A DNA stretch of 5,505 nt from Pseudomonadota bacterium (GCA_023454395.1 JAEYFY010000260.1:1-5505), one strand, 5' to 3'; counted from the stretch's first letter, positions 1 through 5,505 are shown. Program-made: numbers and translations. The notes: generated by a model from the sequence alone, not told the origin.

Positions 1-89
1 GCAATAGAAAATCCGATTAAAAGCAACATGATCAACTTGACTAAAAGCCCTGCTTTTAGGAAGAGATCGATAACATTCATGTCAGCCAC
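1..89 (-). CDS. tolQ: TolQ, Tol-Pal inner-membrane proton-channel subunit (5' end only)
   Basis: TolQ forms the inner-membrane proton channel with TolR that energises TolA and the Tol-Pal system for outer-membrane constriction at division. Only the N-terminus is here; the gene runs off the left edge after 29 complete codons. Translation from the GTG at 89-87 gives V/M-A-D-M-N-V-I-D-L-F-L-K-A-G-L-L-V-K, then a hydrophobic stretch that begins TM1. This closely matches the E. coli TolQ N-terminus (MTDMNILDLFLKASLLVK), which also starts with GTG. The GTG shares one base with the ybgC stop (TAGTG). A GGAG lies 8 nt upstream inside ybgC, which suggests translational coupling. The in-frame ATG at 80-78 is an alternative start, but the GTG fits the family and the ribosome site better. 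Confidence 0.95.
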   Translation of the reverse strand, partial: MADMNVIDLFLKAGLLVKLIMLLLIGFSI

Positions 90-484
90 TACTTAAACTC
101 CGCGATAATGGACTTAGGAAGCGCTACTGGCTTCATTTTTGATGAATCTACGCAGACAATGAGCACTTCTGCGCTACACAATACACAACCATCTTCATTA
201 ATAATCTTTTGAGAAAATGTCATCGAAACACCACGCAATGCGGTAATTTCACTTTCTACTTGCAAAAGATTATCAAGTCGAGCTGGCGCAATATATTCTA
301 TTGATAATTTACGTACAACAAATGCAACATGATTATACTCCCGTAAATCATGCTGATGAAAACCTTTTTCTCTGAGTAGTTCAGTTCTAGCGCGTTCAAA
401 ATATTTCAGATAACTGGCGTGATAAACAACACCACCGGCATCAGTATCTTCATAATAAACACGAACAGGCCAAAGAAACTGCAT
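89..484 (-). CDS. ybgC: YbgC, tol-pal-associated hotdog acyl-CoA thioesterase
   Basis: A cytoplasmic 4HBT-type hotdog thioesterase that hydrolyses acyl-CoA thioesters. Characterised YbgC proteins take short- to long-chain acyl-CoAs depending on species, and the E. coli protein is linked to acyl carrier protein and phospholipid synthesis. The 131 residues (E. coli 134) start with [20 protein letters not shown], the YbgC signature. By alignment with Pseudomonas 4-hydroxybenzoyl-CoA thioesterase, Asp15 of EDTD is the expected catalytic residue. FERARTE, AFVVRK and the C-terminal [11 protein letters not shown] also match the family. The ATG at 484 follows AAGGAAGG (496-489) by 4 nt, so the start is well supported. 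It is the first gene of the tol-pal operon and overlaps tolQ by 1 nt. The upstream gene is not ybgE but a foreign cassette ending in a terminator, so ybgC needs its own promoter. Confidence 0.97.
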   Translation of the reverse strand: MQFLWPVRVYYEDTDAGGVVYHASYLKYFERARTELLREKGFHQHDLREYNHVAFVVRKLSIEYIAPARLDNLLQVESEITALRGVSMTFSQKIINEDGCVLCSAEVLIVCVDSSKMKPVALPKSIIAEFK

Positions 485-543
485 ATTACCTTCCTTACAT
501 TTCCCGAGTTAAATCCATAAATAATGTAGCTATAGGTTACCTA

Positions 544-572
544 ACTATACTTAAGAGGTCGCTCTAAGGGAA
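544..572 (-). promoter_or_regulatory. Candidate promoter for ybgC-tolQ (proximal)
   Basis: On the minus strand TATAGT (549-544, 5 of 6 to the -10 consensus) lies 17 nt downstream of TTCCCT (572-567, a weak -35 with 3 of 6). It would start transcription near 537 and leave a leader of about 53 nt before ybgC. A promoter is required because the preceding operon ends at the 752-781 terminator. In AT-rich DNA such matches arise often by chance. Confidence 0.28.
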
Positions 573-615
573 TCGTAGTAACGTAAAGAATAGAAAACGC
601 AGTTTTCAGCCGCCA

Positions 616-643
616 ATCATAAACTCTTCTTTGCAACACGCAA
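616..643 (-). promoter_or_regulatory. Candidate promoter for ybgC-tolQ (distal)
   Basis: On the minus strand TATGAT (621-616, 5 of 6 to consensus) lies 16 nt downstream of TTGCGT (643-638, TTG conserved). It would give a leader of about 125 nt before ybgC. It sits between the upstream terminator and ybgC, where a tol-pal promoter must be. No experimental evidence separates it from the proximal candidate at 544-572. Confidence 0.3.
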
Positions 644-751
644 TATGCTTTGTGCTCTGAATAGAAAAAATATTTTTATTAAGACAGCATAAAAATGCTT
701 GCTAATTAGAAATTTATAGATTGTCTAATTTAGTAGTATTATTTTTAATGA

Positions 752-781
752 TAAAAAAAACCAGTTAAAAAACTGGTTTTT
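752..781 (-). terminator. Rho-independent terminator after the MFS/NTF2-like operon
   Basis: Perfect inverted repeat: AAAAACCAGTT (756-766) pairs with AACTGGTTTTT (771-781) around a 4-nt loop. Read on the minus strand, the stem continues into a T tract (the A run at 753-760 on the plus strand). It begins 12 nt past the NTF2-like stop codon. The repeat is nearly symmetrical, with Ts on both sides, so it could work both ways. It keeps cassette transcription out of ybgC-tolQ. Confidence 0.88.
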
Positions 782-793
782 CATATAAATCAA

Positions 794-1201
794 TCAATTA
801 TTTGAGATTGGGGTTTCATGAAGATAGTACCATTGCCAACTCTCATCATGAGAATTGCGTCTCAATAACACCACAGACTCACGTCTAAGAATTTTCTTAT
901 TTTCACTGTGTGTTTCTTGATATCGGACAAGCGCCAAACAATCTGACTGGTGAATTATTTTATAATCATCCGTTTTTATTTTCAGACCACTTCTTTTTCC
1001 TGCATTTTGTTTGAACATCGCGATAACTTCATCATAACTCACCGCTTTTCCGCTGATCCCAACCATTGAAAATTCTGGAGATAAGAGATTTTCTATTTTT
1101 GTAATAGCAGTAATTGATAGTGGATATTGTGTAAAAACCGTTTCAATTTCATCATGCAAAGATTTAATGCTTTCTATAATTAAATCATTATTAAAATTCA
1201 T
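794..1201 (-). CDS. Small NTF2/SnoaL-like (DUF4440-type) protein
   Basis: 135 residues, no signal peptide or membrane segment, probably cytoplasmic. The layout fits the cone-shaped NTF2-like fold. Helices fill about residues 5-40 and 56-68 (SYDEVIAMFKQN). The rest is alternating strands ending in RRESVVLLRR, then WQWYYLHETPI at 122-132. This R-E-S-V-V-L...W...L-H-E-T-P ending is typical of DUF4440/SnoaL-like proteins. The family includes small-molecule isomerases, cyclases, hydrolases and pure ligand binders, so no reaction can be assigned. Its ATG lies inside the MFS gene and overlaps its stop by 11 nt (1191-1201), with AGGA 8 nt upstream. The two products are therefore probably made together and may act on the same compound. 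A terminator follows 12 nt after the stop. Confidence 0.8.
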   Translation of the reverse strand: MNFNNDLIIESIKSLHDEIETVFTQYPLSITAITKIENLLSPEFSMVGISGKAVSYDEVIAMFKQNAGKRSGLKIKTDDYKIIHQSDCLALVRYQETHSENKKILRRESVVLLRRNSHDESWQWYYLHETPISNN

Positions 1202-2561
1202 CTTGTATTTCCTGTATAATAACTTTTTTCTTTAATGTAAATAATAAAGTAAGAGGTAATATGCCTATCAATGCACATATTAAAAAAGTCATGCTATAAG
1301 CAGTTTGTGGTAAACAAAAAAGAGAAAGAATATTAAATAACATAGCAACCATAGTTGCCCCGAGACTAAAAACAACTTGCCTGTTAATATTCCAAATAAT
1401 ACTTGCTTGAACTAACTTCTGCGCACTAAAGTCATACAATGCCGTGGTTTGAGCGGTATTAGCACCCACTCCCCCACCCACTCCGATAATTAGATATGCA
1501 ATAATAAGTAATGGAATATCTGTACTGCTATTTACAATACTTAATAAAGCAATACCAATACTATGTAATAGCAACGCAATAATAAATAAGCGTTTCATAC
1601 CTAATTTATTATAAAGCGCACCACTTATTGTCATCGAAATAAAGGCACCCAGTGCATACAACAACATAAAAACACCAGTACCTTGACCTGTAAATTTTAA
1701 ATATTGTTGTAAATAAAAAATAGCGAGAATATTTACGCCAGTAAAAACACCCGGAATACAGTAATAAATAAAAATAGAGAGTGATAGATTTCTATTTTTT
1801 AATAATGCTAAATTAATAACCGGTGATGAATGGTGCCGATAATGATAATAATAAAGTACAGCAAAAATGGTTGAAAGTACGGCAATCAATAAAGCAAGTA
1901 ATGTTGAGTGATATTCACCATAAGCAGATAACGCGAACAATCCAGATACAATGATCAAACTAATAAGAATGATACCTTTAATATCAGGCATAGCGTTTTC
2001 TTTCGGTAAAGGCTCTTTTACCCAGATAAAGGCTAGAAACGCGGTTATCAATGAGAATGGAATATTGCTATAAAAAACCCAACGCCACGAGACAACATCA
2101 ACAATAAATCCACCTAATGTTGGCGATATCGCAGGTGCAATCAAGGCTATTGCCATAATAAGTGTTGATATTTTACTTCTCTCATGCCCTTGAAAATATT
2201 GAAAAGTTAATGCTTGCCCTATTGGGATTAACAGCCCACCACTCACACCTTGAATAAAGCGCCAAAAAATAAGTTCGATAAAAGAGTGAGAATATCCCAC
2301 TAATGCAACTGATAAACTAAACATCAACATTGACGTTACCATCAATGCTTTAATTCCAAAACGTTGAGATAACCAATGACTCAAGGGAATAATTAATGTT
2401 AATCCTAAAATATAACTATTTGAAACCCATGTAACAGAAACGATAGAGATCTGCATATCATCGGCAATTGCAGGTAATGCAATAGCTGACATAAAAATGT
2501 TAATGCAATCGATAAAGAAGCCCAGCAAAAATATAGATGCAATTCGATAACGGTAAGTCAT
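1191..2561 (-). CDS. MFS transporter, DHA2 (14-TM) drug-efflux type
   Basis: A proton-coupled inner-membrane exporter of the major facilitator superfamily. The 456 residues show about 14 hydrophobic segments, near 8-30, 45-62, 72-91, 95-118, 131-156, 160-181, 195-214, 219-240, 261-286, 295-318, 325-344, 350-372, 390-416 and 422-443, the DHA2 count. Family motifs: FIDCINIFMSAIALPAI in TM1 with Asp18, WVSNSYIL at the start of TM2, a degenerate motif A (SHWLSQRFGIKAL, 61-73), motif B RFIQGVSGG (101-109) in TM4, and the antiporter motif C APAISPTLGG (142-151) in TM5. The substrate cannot be read from sequence; EmrB- and YebQ-like exporters are the nearest type. GGAGG lies 6 nt before the ATG. The gene is divergent from lysR and overlaps the NTF2-like gene by 11 nt. 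It is markedly AT-rich compared with cydB, which hints at acquisition or relaxed codon choice. Confidence 0.9.
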   Translation of the reverse strand: MTYRYRIASIFLLGFFIDCINIFMSAIALPAIADDMQISIVSVTWVSNSYILGLTLIIPLSHWLSQRFGIKALMVTSMLMFSLSVALVGYSHSFIELIFWRFIQGVSGGLLIPIGQALTFQYFQGHERSKISTLIMAIALIAPAISPTLGGFIVDVVSWRWVFYSNIPFSLITAFLAFIWVKEPLPKENAMPDIKGIILISLIIVSGLFALSAYGEYHSTLLALLIAVLSTIFAVLYYYHYRHHSSPVINLALLKNRNLSLSIFIYYCIPGVFTGVNILAIFYLQQYLKFTGQGTGVFMLLYALGAFISMTISGALYNKLGMKRLFIIALLLHSIGIALLSIVNSSTDIPLLIIAYLIIGVGGGVGANTAQTTALYDFSAQKLVQASIIWNINRQVVFSLGATMVAMLFNILSLFCLPQTAYSMTFLICALIGILPLTLLFTLKKKVIIQEIQDEF

Positions 2562-2587
2562 AAAAATCCTCCAGGCATAGAGTACGG

Positions 2588-2616
2588 AAGATTGACGAAT
2601 TTCGTCTATCTGACAA
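2588..2616 (-). promoter_or_regulatory. Candidate MFS promoter with poor -10
   Basis: On the minus strand TTGTCA (2616-2611, 5 of 6 to the -35 consensus) is followed after 17 nt by AATCTT (2593-2588), a very poor -10. A good -35 with a bad -10 would fit a promoter that needs an activator. Transcription would begin near 2581, about 20 nt before the MFS start, and the inverted repeat at 2627-2649 would be centred near -57. That is within the usual range for a LysR-type recognition site. This is inference only. Confidence 0.3.
2589..2611. promoter_or_regulatory. Inverted repeat IR1, possible operator over the MFS promoter
   Basis: A 23-bp dyad centred on 2600: GACGAA (2594-2599) and TTCGTC (2601-2606) are perfect arms around one base. 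After a single T/T mismatch the symmetry resumes with AGAT (2589-2592) and ATCT (2608-2611). Ten of eleven arm positions pair. It covers the presumed MFS -10 and spacer. The dyad lacks T-N11-A geometry at its centre and its arms differ from IR2. Confidence 0.5.
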
Positions 2617-2636
2617 AATAGAACTTATTGTTTAAT
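2610..2636 (+). promoter_or_regulatory. Candidate lysR promoter
   Basis: CTGACA (2610-2615, 5 of 6 to the -35 consensus) and TTTAAT (2631-2636, 5 of 6 to the -10) are separated by 15 nt, shorter than the optimal 17. Initiation near 2643 would leave only about 8 nt of leader before the lysR ATG at 2651. The inverted repeat at 2627-2649 covers this -10 and the start point, so a bound regulator would block it. Confidence 0.3.
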
Positions 2637-2649
2637 CAGAGTAAACAAT
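2627..2649. promoter_or_regulatory. Inverted repeat IR2, probable LysR-type operator (T-N11-A)
   Basis: Perfect 8-bp arms, ATTGTTTA (2627-2634) and TAAACAAT (2642-2649), flank a 7-nt spacer. A T at 2632 and an A at 2644 are 11 nt apart and symmetric about the centre at 2638, the classic LysR-family box. It ends one base before the lysR start codon. This places it for autorepression of lysR and for activation of the divergent MFS gene, whose start is 66 bp away on the other side. Binding by the neighbouring LysR protein is inferred. Confidence 0.62.
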
Positions 2650-2650
2650 C

Positions 2651-3538
2651 ATGCAAAATCAAATTGATCGAATTCGCTCGTTTATTGCAGTTGTCGATAC
2701 GGGATCATTTACTCAGGCAGCAAAATATTTGCGCCTCAGTAAATCGATGGTAAGTATTCATATCAAGGCGTTAGAAACAGAATTAGATGTATCATTACTT
2801 AATCGTAATACTCGTCGATTCTCACTGACAGAAACAGGAGAAATGCTTTATCAGGATTTTCGCCAAGTGTTAATTCAATTAGAACAAACATTGGATAAAG
2901 CGCGATTAGGTCAACAAGAATTACAGGGATCGTTGCGGTTAAGTTCAACGGCTGAATTTGGTGAACACTACATTTTGCCATTACTTAATCAATTTATGCA
3001 GTTGCATCCAAAGCTAAAAGTACAGTATGCGTTTAATTCTTCTATTGAGGATTTAATAAACCATAAACTTGATCTTGCTATTCGTCTTGGCACATTAAAA
3101 GACAGTAATTATCGGTCTACAAAACTGGCTGATTATGAGATAAGTTTGGTTGTCTCACCTCATTTGTTGCAAAAATTCTCAATAAAAACCATTAATGACT
3201 TGAGCGCTATTCCTTATTTAGCAAATAGTAATTTGCGCCAAAGTAAGCTTTCAGCCTCTTCAGAATTCAATACCCTACTTTCTCAGTTAGCTCAAGATGC
3301 CTATTTCGAAACGAATACTATTGCTGCATTAAAGAAAATGGTACTTTCGCATGCTGGAATGACTATTTTGCCACATTGGTATATTCATCAAGAATTATTA
3401 GAAGAAAAATTAGTGGTGCTGTTTCCTGAACTATCGCTATTAACACAATCCGTTAATATTATTTTTCCTTATAGCGAGCATATTCCAAGAAAAACACGTT
3501 TATTTATTGATTATTTGAAAGAAAATATTCAATTATAG
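2651..3538 (+). CDS. LysR-type transcriptional regulator of the divergent MFS operon
   Basis: A cytoplasmic DNA-binding regulator, 295 residues, the usual LysR length. The N-terminal winged helix-turn-helix covers about 1-60: IDRIRSFIAVVDTGSFTQAA, then the recognition region LRLSKSMVSIHIKALE (27-42) and the wing LNRNTRRFSLTETG. A linker helix follows (about 63-90). The periplasmic-binding-like effector domain spans about 92-295, with typical DLAIRLG (141-147) and a C-terminal PRKTRLFIDYL (279-289). The pattern is that of the CrgA/DmlR-like subgroup; the ligand cannot be told from sequence. The ATG fits the family start, but no good Shine-Dalgarno is visible and the inverted repeat at 2627-2649 fills the leader. 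Its divergent position makes the MFS/NTF2-like operon the likely target, together with its own gene. Confidence 0.92.
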   Translation: MQNQIDRIRSFIAVVDTGSFTQAAKYLRLSKSMVSIHIKALETELDVSLLNRNTRRFSLTETGEMLYQDFRQVLIQLEQTLDKARLGQQELQGSLRLSSTAEFGEHYILPLLNQFMQLHPKLKVQYAFNSSIEDLINHKLDLAIRLGTLKDSNYRSTKLADYEISLVVSPHLLQKFSIKTINDLSAIPYLANSNLRQSKLSASSEFNTLLSQLAQDAYFETNTIAALKKMVLSHAGMTILPHWYIHQELLEEKLVVLFPELSLLTQSVNIIFPYSEHIPRKTRLFIDYLKENIQL

Positions 3539-3588
3539 AAACACGAGGACAAAAGAATTTAGTGCGGATGTATGAATGTATAGAAAAT

Positions 3589-3636
3589 AAAATACCTTAT
3601 TTCTTTTTCATATTACGAGCAGAAATAAGGTATTTT
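3589..3636. terminator. Bidirectional terminator between convergent lysR and ybgE
   Basis: A perfect 16-bp stem (3589-3604 with 3621-3636, core ATACCTTATTTCT) encloses a 16-nt loop. On the plus strand it runs into seven Ts (3633-3639) and ends lysR transcription 50 nt past its stop. On the minus strand it begins 2 nt after the ybgE stop and is followed by ATTTTCT, a poorer but usable U tract, so it should end the cydABX-ybgE transcript too. Stem pairing is seen directly; activity in each direction is inferred. Confidence 0.87.
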
Positions 3637-3637
3637 T

Positions 3638-3922
3638 TTAGAAGAAAAAGTAACTTAATCCAACAACTAAAATAATAATTGCTGGGATTGGATGTAATAA
3701 ACATTTTGCGACAATATGTTTAGGACGAAATGCTAGACCAAAAGTTGCACCAGCACATACAGACCAAATAAGAAGAATACCTTGCCAAATTGCCAATGAA
3801 CTTGTGTTCGCTGCAAATCGGCTAGGGTCCCACATGACACAAAATGCCATAGCCAACGCCATGATTAAAACAAGAGCCCTAATAGGGCCCTTGTCTAGTA
3901 GTTGGTAGCTTTTATCCAACAT
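3638..3922 (-). CDS. ybgE: YbgE, cyd-operon inner-membrane protein
   Basis: A small membrane protein encoded in cyd operons of enterobacteria. Its precise role is unsettled; it is regarded as an accessory of cytochrome bd expression or assembly. The 94 residues (E. coli 97) carry the conserved MWDPSRFAA (about 30-38) after TM1 (about 15-30), then IWQGILLIWSVCAGATFGLAFRP with TM2 (about 45-65), and end in a hydrophobic TM3 finishing SYFFF, as in E. coli. The ATG shares one base with the cydX stop (TAATG) and has no strong Shine-Dalgarno, so translation is probably coupled to cydX. In E. coli ybgC comes next; here a terminator and an accessory cassette follow. Confidence 0.94.
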   Translation of the reverse strand: MLDKSYQLLDKGPIRALVLIMALAMAFCVMWDPSRFAANTSSLAIWQGILLIWSVCAGATFGLAFRPKHIVAKCLLHPIPAIIILVVGLSYFFF

Positions 3923-4035
3923 TATTCTTCACTTTCTGAAGTTTTTTTGGCTTCAGCGTGTTCGAAAGCCAGTCCTGCGATCACCGCAATACTACAAGCG
4001 AAGAGTGTGCCGAGGATCCATGCAAAATACCACAT
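3922..4035 (-). CDS. cydX: CydX, small subunit of cytochrome bd-I oxidase
   Basis: CydX is a single-helix inner-membrane subunit that binds CydA and is needed for stability and activity of cytochrome bd-I, notably heme retention. The frame encodes 37 residues, the same length as E. coli CydX. It starts MWYFAWILGTLFACS, nearly identical to the E. coli start, continues as one transmembrane helix (about 3-24) with the usual GLAFEH, and ends in a polar tail KKTSESEE. AAGGAG overlaps the cydB stop and lies 8 nt before the ATG. The gap to cydB is 12 nt, and the stop overlaps the ybgE start by 1 nt. The conserved N-terminus and position make the call secure despite the short length. Confidence 0.96.
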   Translation of the reverse strand: MWYFAWILGTLFACSIAVIAGLAFEHAEAKKTSESEE

Positions 4036-4047
4036 TCTCTATGCTCC

Positions 4048-5205
4048 TTAGTAAAGAGTATGATTATTGCCTTCGATAAATTTCTTATCAAGGCGACCAT
4101 GCATTTTCCAGTAACACCAGATGGTGTAAAGGAGAACGATAGGTACAAAGATAATCGCAACAACTGTCATGACTTGCAGAGTAAACAAGCTAGAAGTTGC
4201 ATCCCACATTGTTAAGCTCACATCTGGGAATGTGCTCGAAGGCATCACAAATGGGAACATAGTCACACCACAAGTCAAGATAACACAAGCAATAGTCAGT
4301 GAAGTGAACAGGAATGCCCAACCACCTTTGTTTGCTTTAGTTGCAACAATCGCCAGTAATGGAGATAACAGACCTAAGGCCGGCAGTGCCCATAATACTG
4401 GATAGTTGTTGTAGTTAGTCATCCAAGCACCCGCTTCATGAGAAACGGTTTTCAGCAGTGGAGATGATGGTCCTGCTGTATCAATAGCGCTTGTAATAAT
4501 AAAGCCATCGATACCATAGATTAACCATACACCTGCTAATGCGAATGCGATAAACGTAATTAGTGAGGTAATGTACGTTGTTTTACGAGTACGCTCGTGT
4601 AACTCACCAGTAGTACGCATTTGAAGATAACTTGCACCGTGTGCAACAATCATCATTAAGCTAACCACACCCGCTAATAAACCGTATGGGTTTAACAGGC
4701 TTAACAGGTTAATCAGAGCGTTAGTCGTACCGTTATAAGATACACGTTGCATACTATCGACTTCTAATGGAACACCTTGTAACAGGTTACCAAAAGCAAC
4801 ACCGATAACTAATGGTGGAACGAAGCTACCAATAAAGATACCCCAATCCCACATGCCACGCCATTTTGGAGATTCCAGTTTAGAACGGTAATCAAAACCA
4901 ACTGGACGGAAGAATAATGCCGCCAGTACGAAGATCATACCGAAATAGAAACCAGAGAATGCCGCAGCATAAACCATTGGCCATGCAGCGAATAATGCAC
5001 CACCCGCTGTGATTAACCATACTTGGTTACCATCCCAGTGAGGTGCAACAGAGTTAATCAGAATACGGCGTTCAGTGTCATCTTTAGCGATAACGCGTAG
5101 TAACACACCAACACCCATATCAAAACCATCAGTGACTGCAAAGCCAATCAGTAAGATACCAATCAGTAGCCACCAAACAAATCGCAATACTTCATAATCA
5201 AACAT
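4048..5205 (-). CDS. cydB: CydB, cytochrome bd-I ubiquinol oxidase subunit II
   Basis: Integral inner-membrane subunit of cytochrome bd-I, which oxidises ubiquinol and reduces O2 to water at low oxygen without pumping protons. The 385 residues (E. coli 379) start MFDYEVLRFVWWLLIG and carry FAVTDGFDMGVG (22-33), with Asp29, and PHWDGNQVW (55-63), with Asp58; both acids lie on the proposed proton path. FFRPVGFDYRSK, DWGIFIGSFVPPLVIGVAFG, MFPFVMPSS and LTMWDATSS also match E. coli CydB. About nine membrane segments are expected. The C-terminus NNHTLY matches the E. coli NTHSLY ending. The few extra residues lie around 155-165, in the loop after GVPLEVD. AGGAG lies 6 nt before the ATG, and 14 nt separate it from cydA. 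Overlapping plus-strand frames are shadows. Confidence 0.98.
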   Translation of the reverse strand: MFDYEVLRFVWWLLIGILLIGFAVTDGFDMGVGVLLRVIAKDDTERRILINSVAPHWDGNQVWLITAGGALFAAWPMVYAAAFSGFYFGMIFVLAALFFRPVGFDYRSKLESPKWRGMWDWGIFIGSFVPPLVIGVAFGNLLQGVPLEVDSMQRVSYNGTTNALINLLSLLNPYGLLAGVVSLMMIVAHGASYLQMRTTGELHERTRKTTYITSLITFIAFALAGVWLIYGIDGFIITSAIDTAGPSSPLLKTVSHEAGAWMTNYNNYPVLWALPALGLLSPLLAIVATKANKGGWAFLFTSLTIACVILTCGVTMFPFVMPSSTFPDVSLTMWDATSSLFTLQVMTVVAIIFVPIVLLYTIWCYWKMHGRLDKKFIEGNNHTLY

Positions 5206-5219
5206 AGTGGACTCCTGTG

Positions 5220-5505
5220 TTACTTACTTTGTGCAGAAGATGCGTTCTTCTGTTCAAAGTGATAGCGACCCGTCTTCAGGCTACTCGGCCCAAGGCGACC
5301 AAATTTGAACATCAGGAACATTTCAGCAACTAGGAATAATGTATATAGACCACAGATAAGACCCATAGATACAAGGAGATCAGCCTGTGTCAGTGAAGAA
5401 GTTGCTACAGCCGTAGGCAGGATTTCACCAATCGCCCATGGTTGACGTCCATATTCTGCAACAAACCAACCTGCTTCAACTGCAATCCATGGTAATGGAA
5501 TACTA
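5220..5505 (-). CDS. cydA: CydA, cytochrome bd-I ubiquinol oxidase subunit I (3' end only)
   Basis: Subunit I carries hemes b558, b595 and d and the quinol site. The last 94 codons and the stop (TAA, 5222-5220) are present; the 5' part lies beyond the right edge. The fragment starts [15 protein letters not shown] and contains [13 protein letters not shown]. By alignment with the 522-residue E. coli protein, the Glu of VAEYG is E445, a heme b595 ligand, and the Arg of GRQPW is R448. The final transmembrane helix ([15 protein letters not shown]) follows, then [16 protein letters not shown] and a variable tail. The match to E. coli is very close except at the extreme C-terminus. It is the first gene of the cydABX-ybgE operon; its oxygen-responsive promoter is outside the window. 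Confidence 0.97.
   Translation of the reverse strand, partial: SIPLPWIAVEAGWFVAEYGRQPWAIGEILPTAVATSSLTQADLLVSMGLICGLYTLFLVAEMFLMFKFGRLGPSSLKTGRYHFEQKNASSAQSK

Larger units (their letters stand above)
485..793. other. 309-bp non-coding gap between ybgC and the efflux cassette
   Basis: No credible gene was found on either strand. The longest ATG frame I followed is 15 codons (plus strand, from the ATG near 646) and has no ribosome site. The part from about 655 to 751 is very AT-rich. It contains a 5-bp hairpin (AGCAT/ATGCT, 686-699) and a 7-bp inverted repeat (AATTAGA 704-710 with TCTAATT 724-730), both too weak to name. The left part holds the ybgC ribosome site and candidate promoters. The right end holds the terminator of the NTF2-like gene. 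Confidence 0.7.

Noticed and set aside
686..699. Hairpin AGCAT/ATGCT in the gap before ybgC
   Set aside because: A 5-bp AT-rich stem without a following T run; expected by chance in such sequence.
704..730. Inverted repeat AATTAGA/TCTAATT as a possible operator
   Set aside because: Seven AT-rich base pairs with a 13-nt gap; too likely by chance and not next to a clear promoter.
2799..2981. Minus-strand 60-codon frame inside lysR
   Set aside because: Antisense shadow of a well-supported gene, with no recognisable content or ribosome site.
485..3637. Mobile-element origin with target-site duplication or attachment sites around the cassette
   Set aside because: No transposase, integrase, tRNA end, or matching direct repeats were seen at the two borders by eye, so transfer is only suggested by gene order and composition.
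3568..3675. Plus-strand 35-codon frame starting at the ATG at 3568
   Set aside because: It runs through the terminator stem into antisense ybgE, has no ribosome site and resembles no family.
3927..3955. CTTCA/TGAAG repeats followed by seven Ts on the plus strand, resembling a terminator
   Set aside because: The stem is only 5 bp and lies inside the cydX coding sequence, where it comes from Lys/Glu/Ser codons; no plus-strand gene ends there.
3958..4405. Overlapping frames antisense to cydX/cydB (plus strand 3958-4215 and 4169-4405) and a minus-strand frame 3981-4163 out of phase with them
   Set aside because: All lie over conserved cydX and cydB coding sequence and have no family features of their own.

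Overview
The window is a stretch of a gammaproteobacterial (enterobacterial) chromosome. The cyd, ybgE, ybgC and tolQ products are close to their E. coli counterparts as I remember them. The DNA is AT-rich: hand counts of single 60-base lines gave about 43-45% GC in cydB and about 20-40% in the MFS gene. That fits a lower-GC member of the order such as Proteus or Providencia, but the species call is inference.

Right-hand block (about 3638-5505, minus strand): the 3' end of cydA, then cydB, cydX (37 codons) and ybgE. Spacing is tight: 14 nt, 12 nt, then a 1-nt TAATG overlap. This is the cytochrome bd-I quinol oxidase operon. It ends at a strong hairpin that also terminates the convergent lysR gene.

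Left-hand block (1-484, minus strand): ybgC (hotdog acyl-CoA thioesterase) overlaps by one base (TAGTG) the GTG start of tolQ, of which only the first 29 codons are present. This is the start of the tol-pal cell-envelope operon.

Middle block (485-3637): in E. coli ybgE is followed almost directly by ybgC. Here about 3.1 kb separates them. It carries a LysR-type regulator (plus strand), a divergent 14-TM DHA2-type MFS efflux protein, and a small NTF2/SnoaL-like protein whose start overlaps the MFS stop by 11 nt. The 89-bp divergent control region contains two inverted repeats. One has LysR-style T-N11-A geometry and abuts the lysR start. The other lies over the presumed MFS core promoter. Hairpin terminators bound the cassette on both sides, so tol-pal must have a promoter of its own. 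Weak candidates lie in the 309-bp gap before ybgC.

The likely logic is a self-contained regulator, exporter and accessory-protein module parked between two conserved housekeeping operons. I see no transposase, integrase, tRNA, CRISPR array or phage gene, and no clearly undescribed system. The most interesting parts are the cassette itself and its paired operators.
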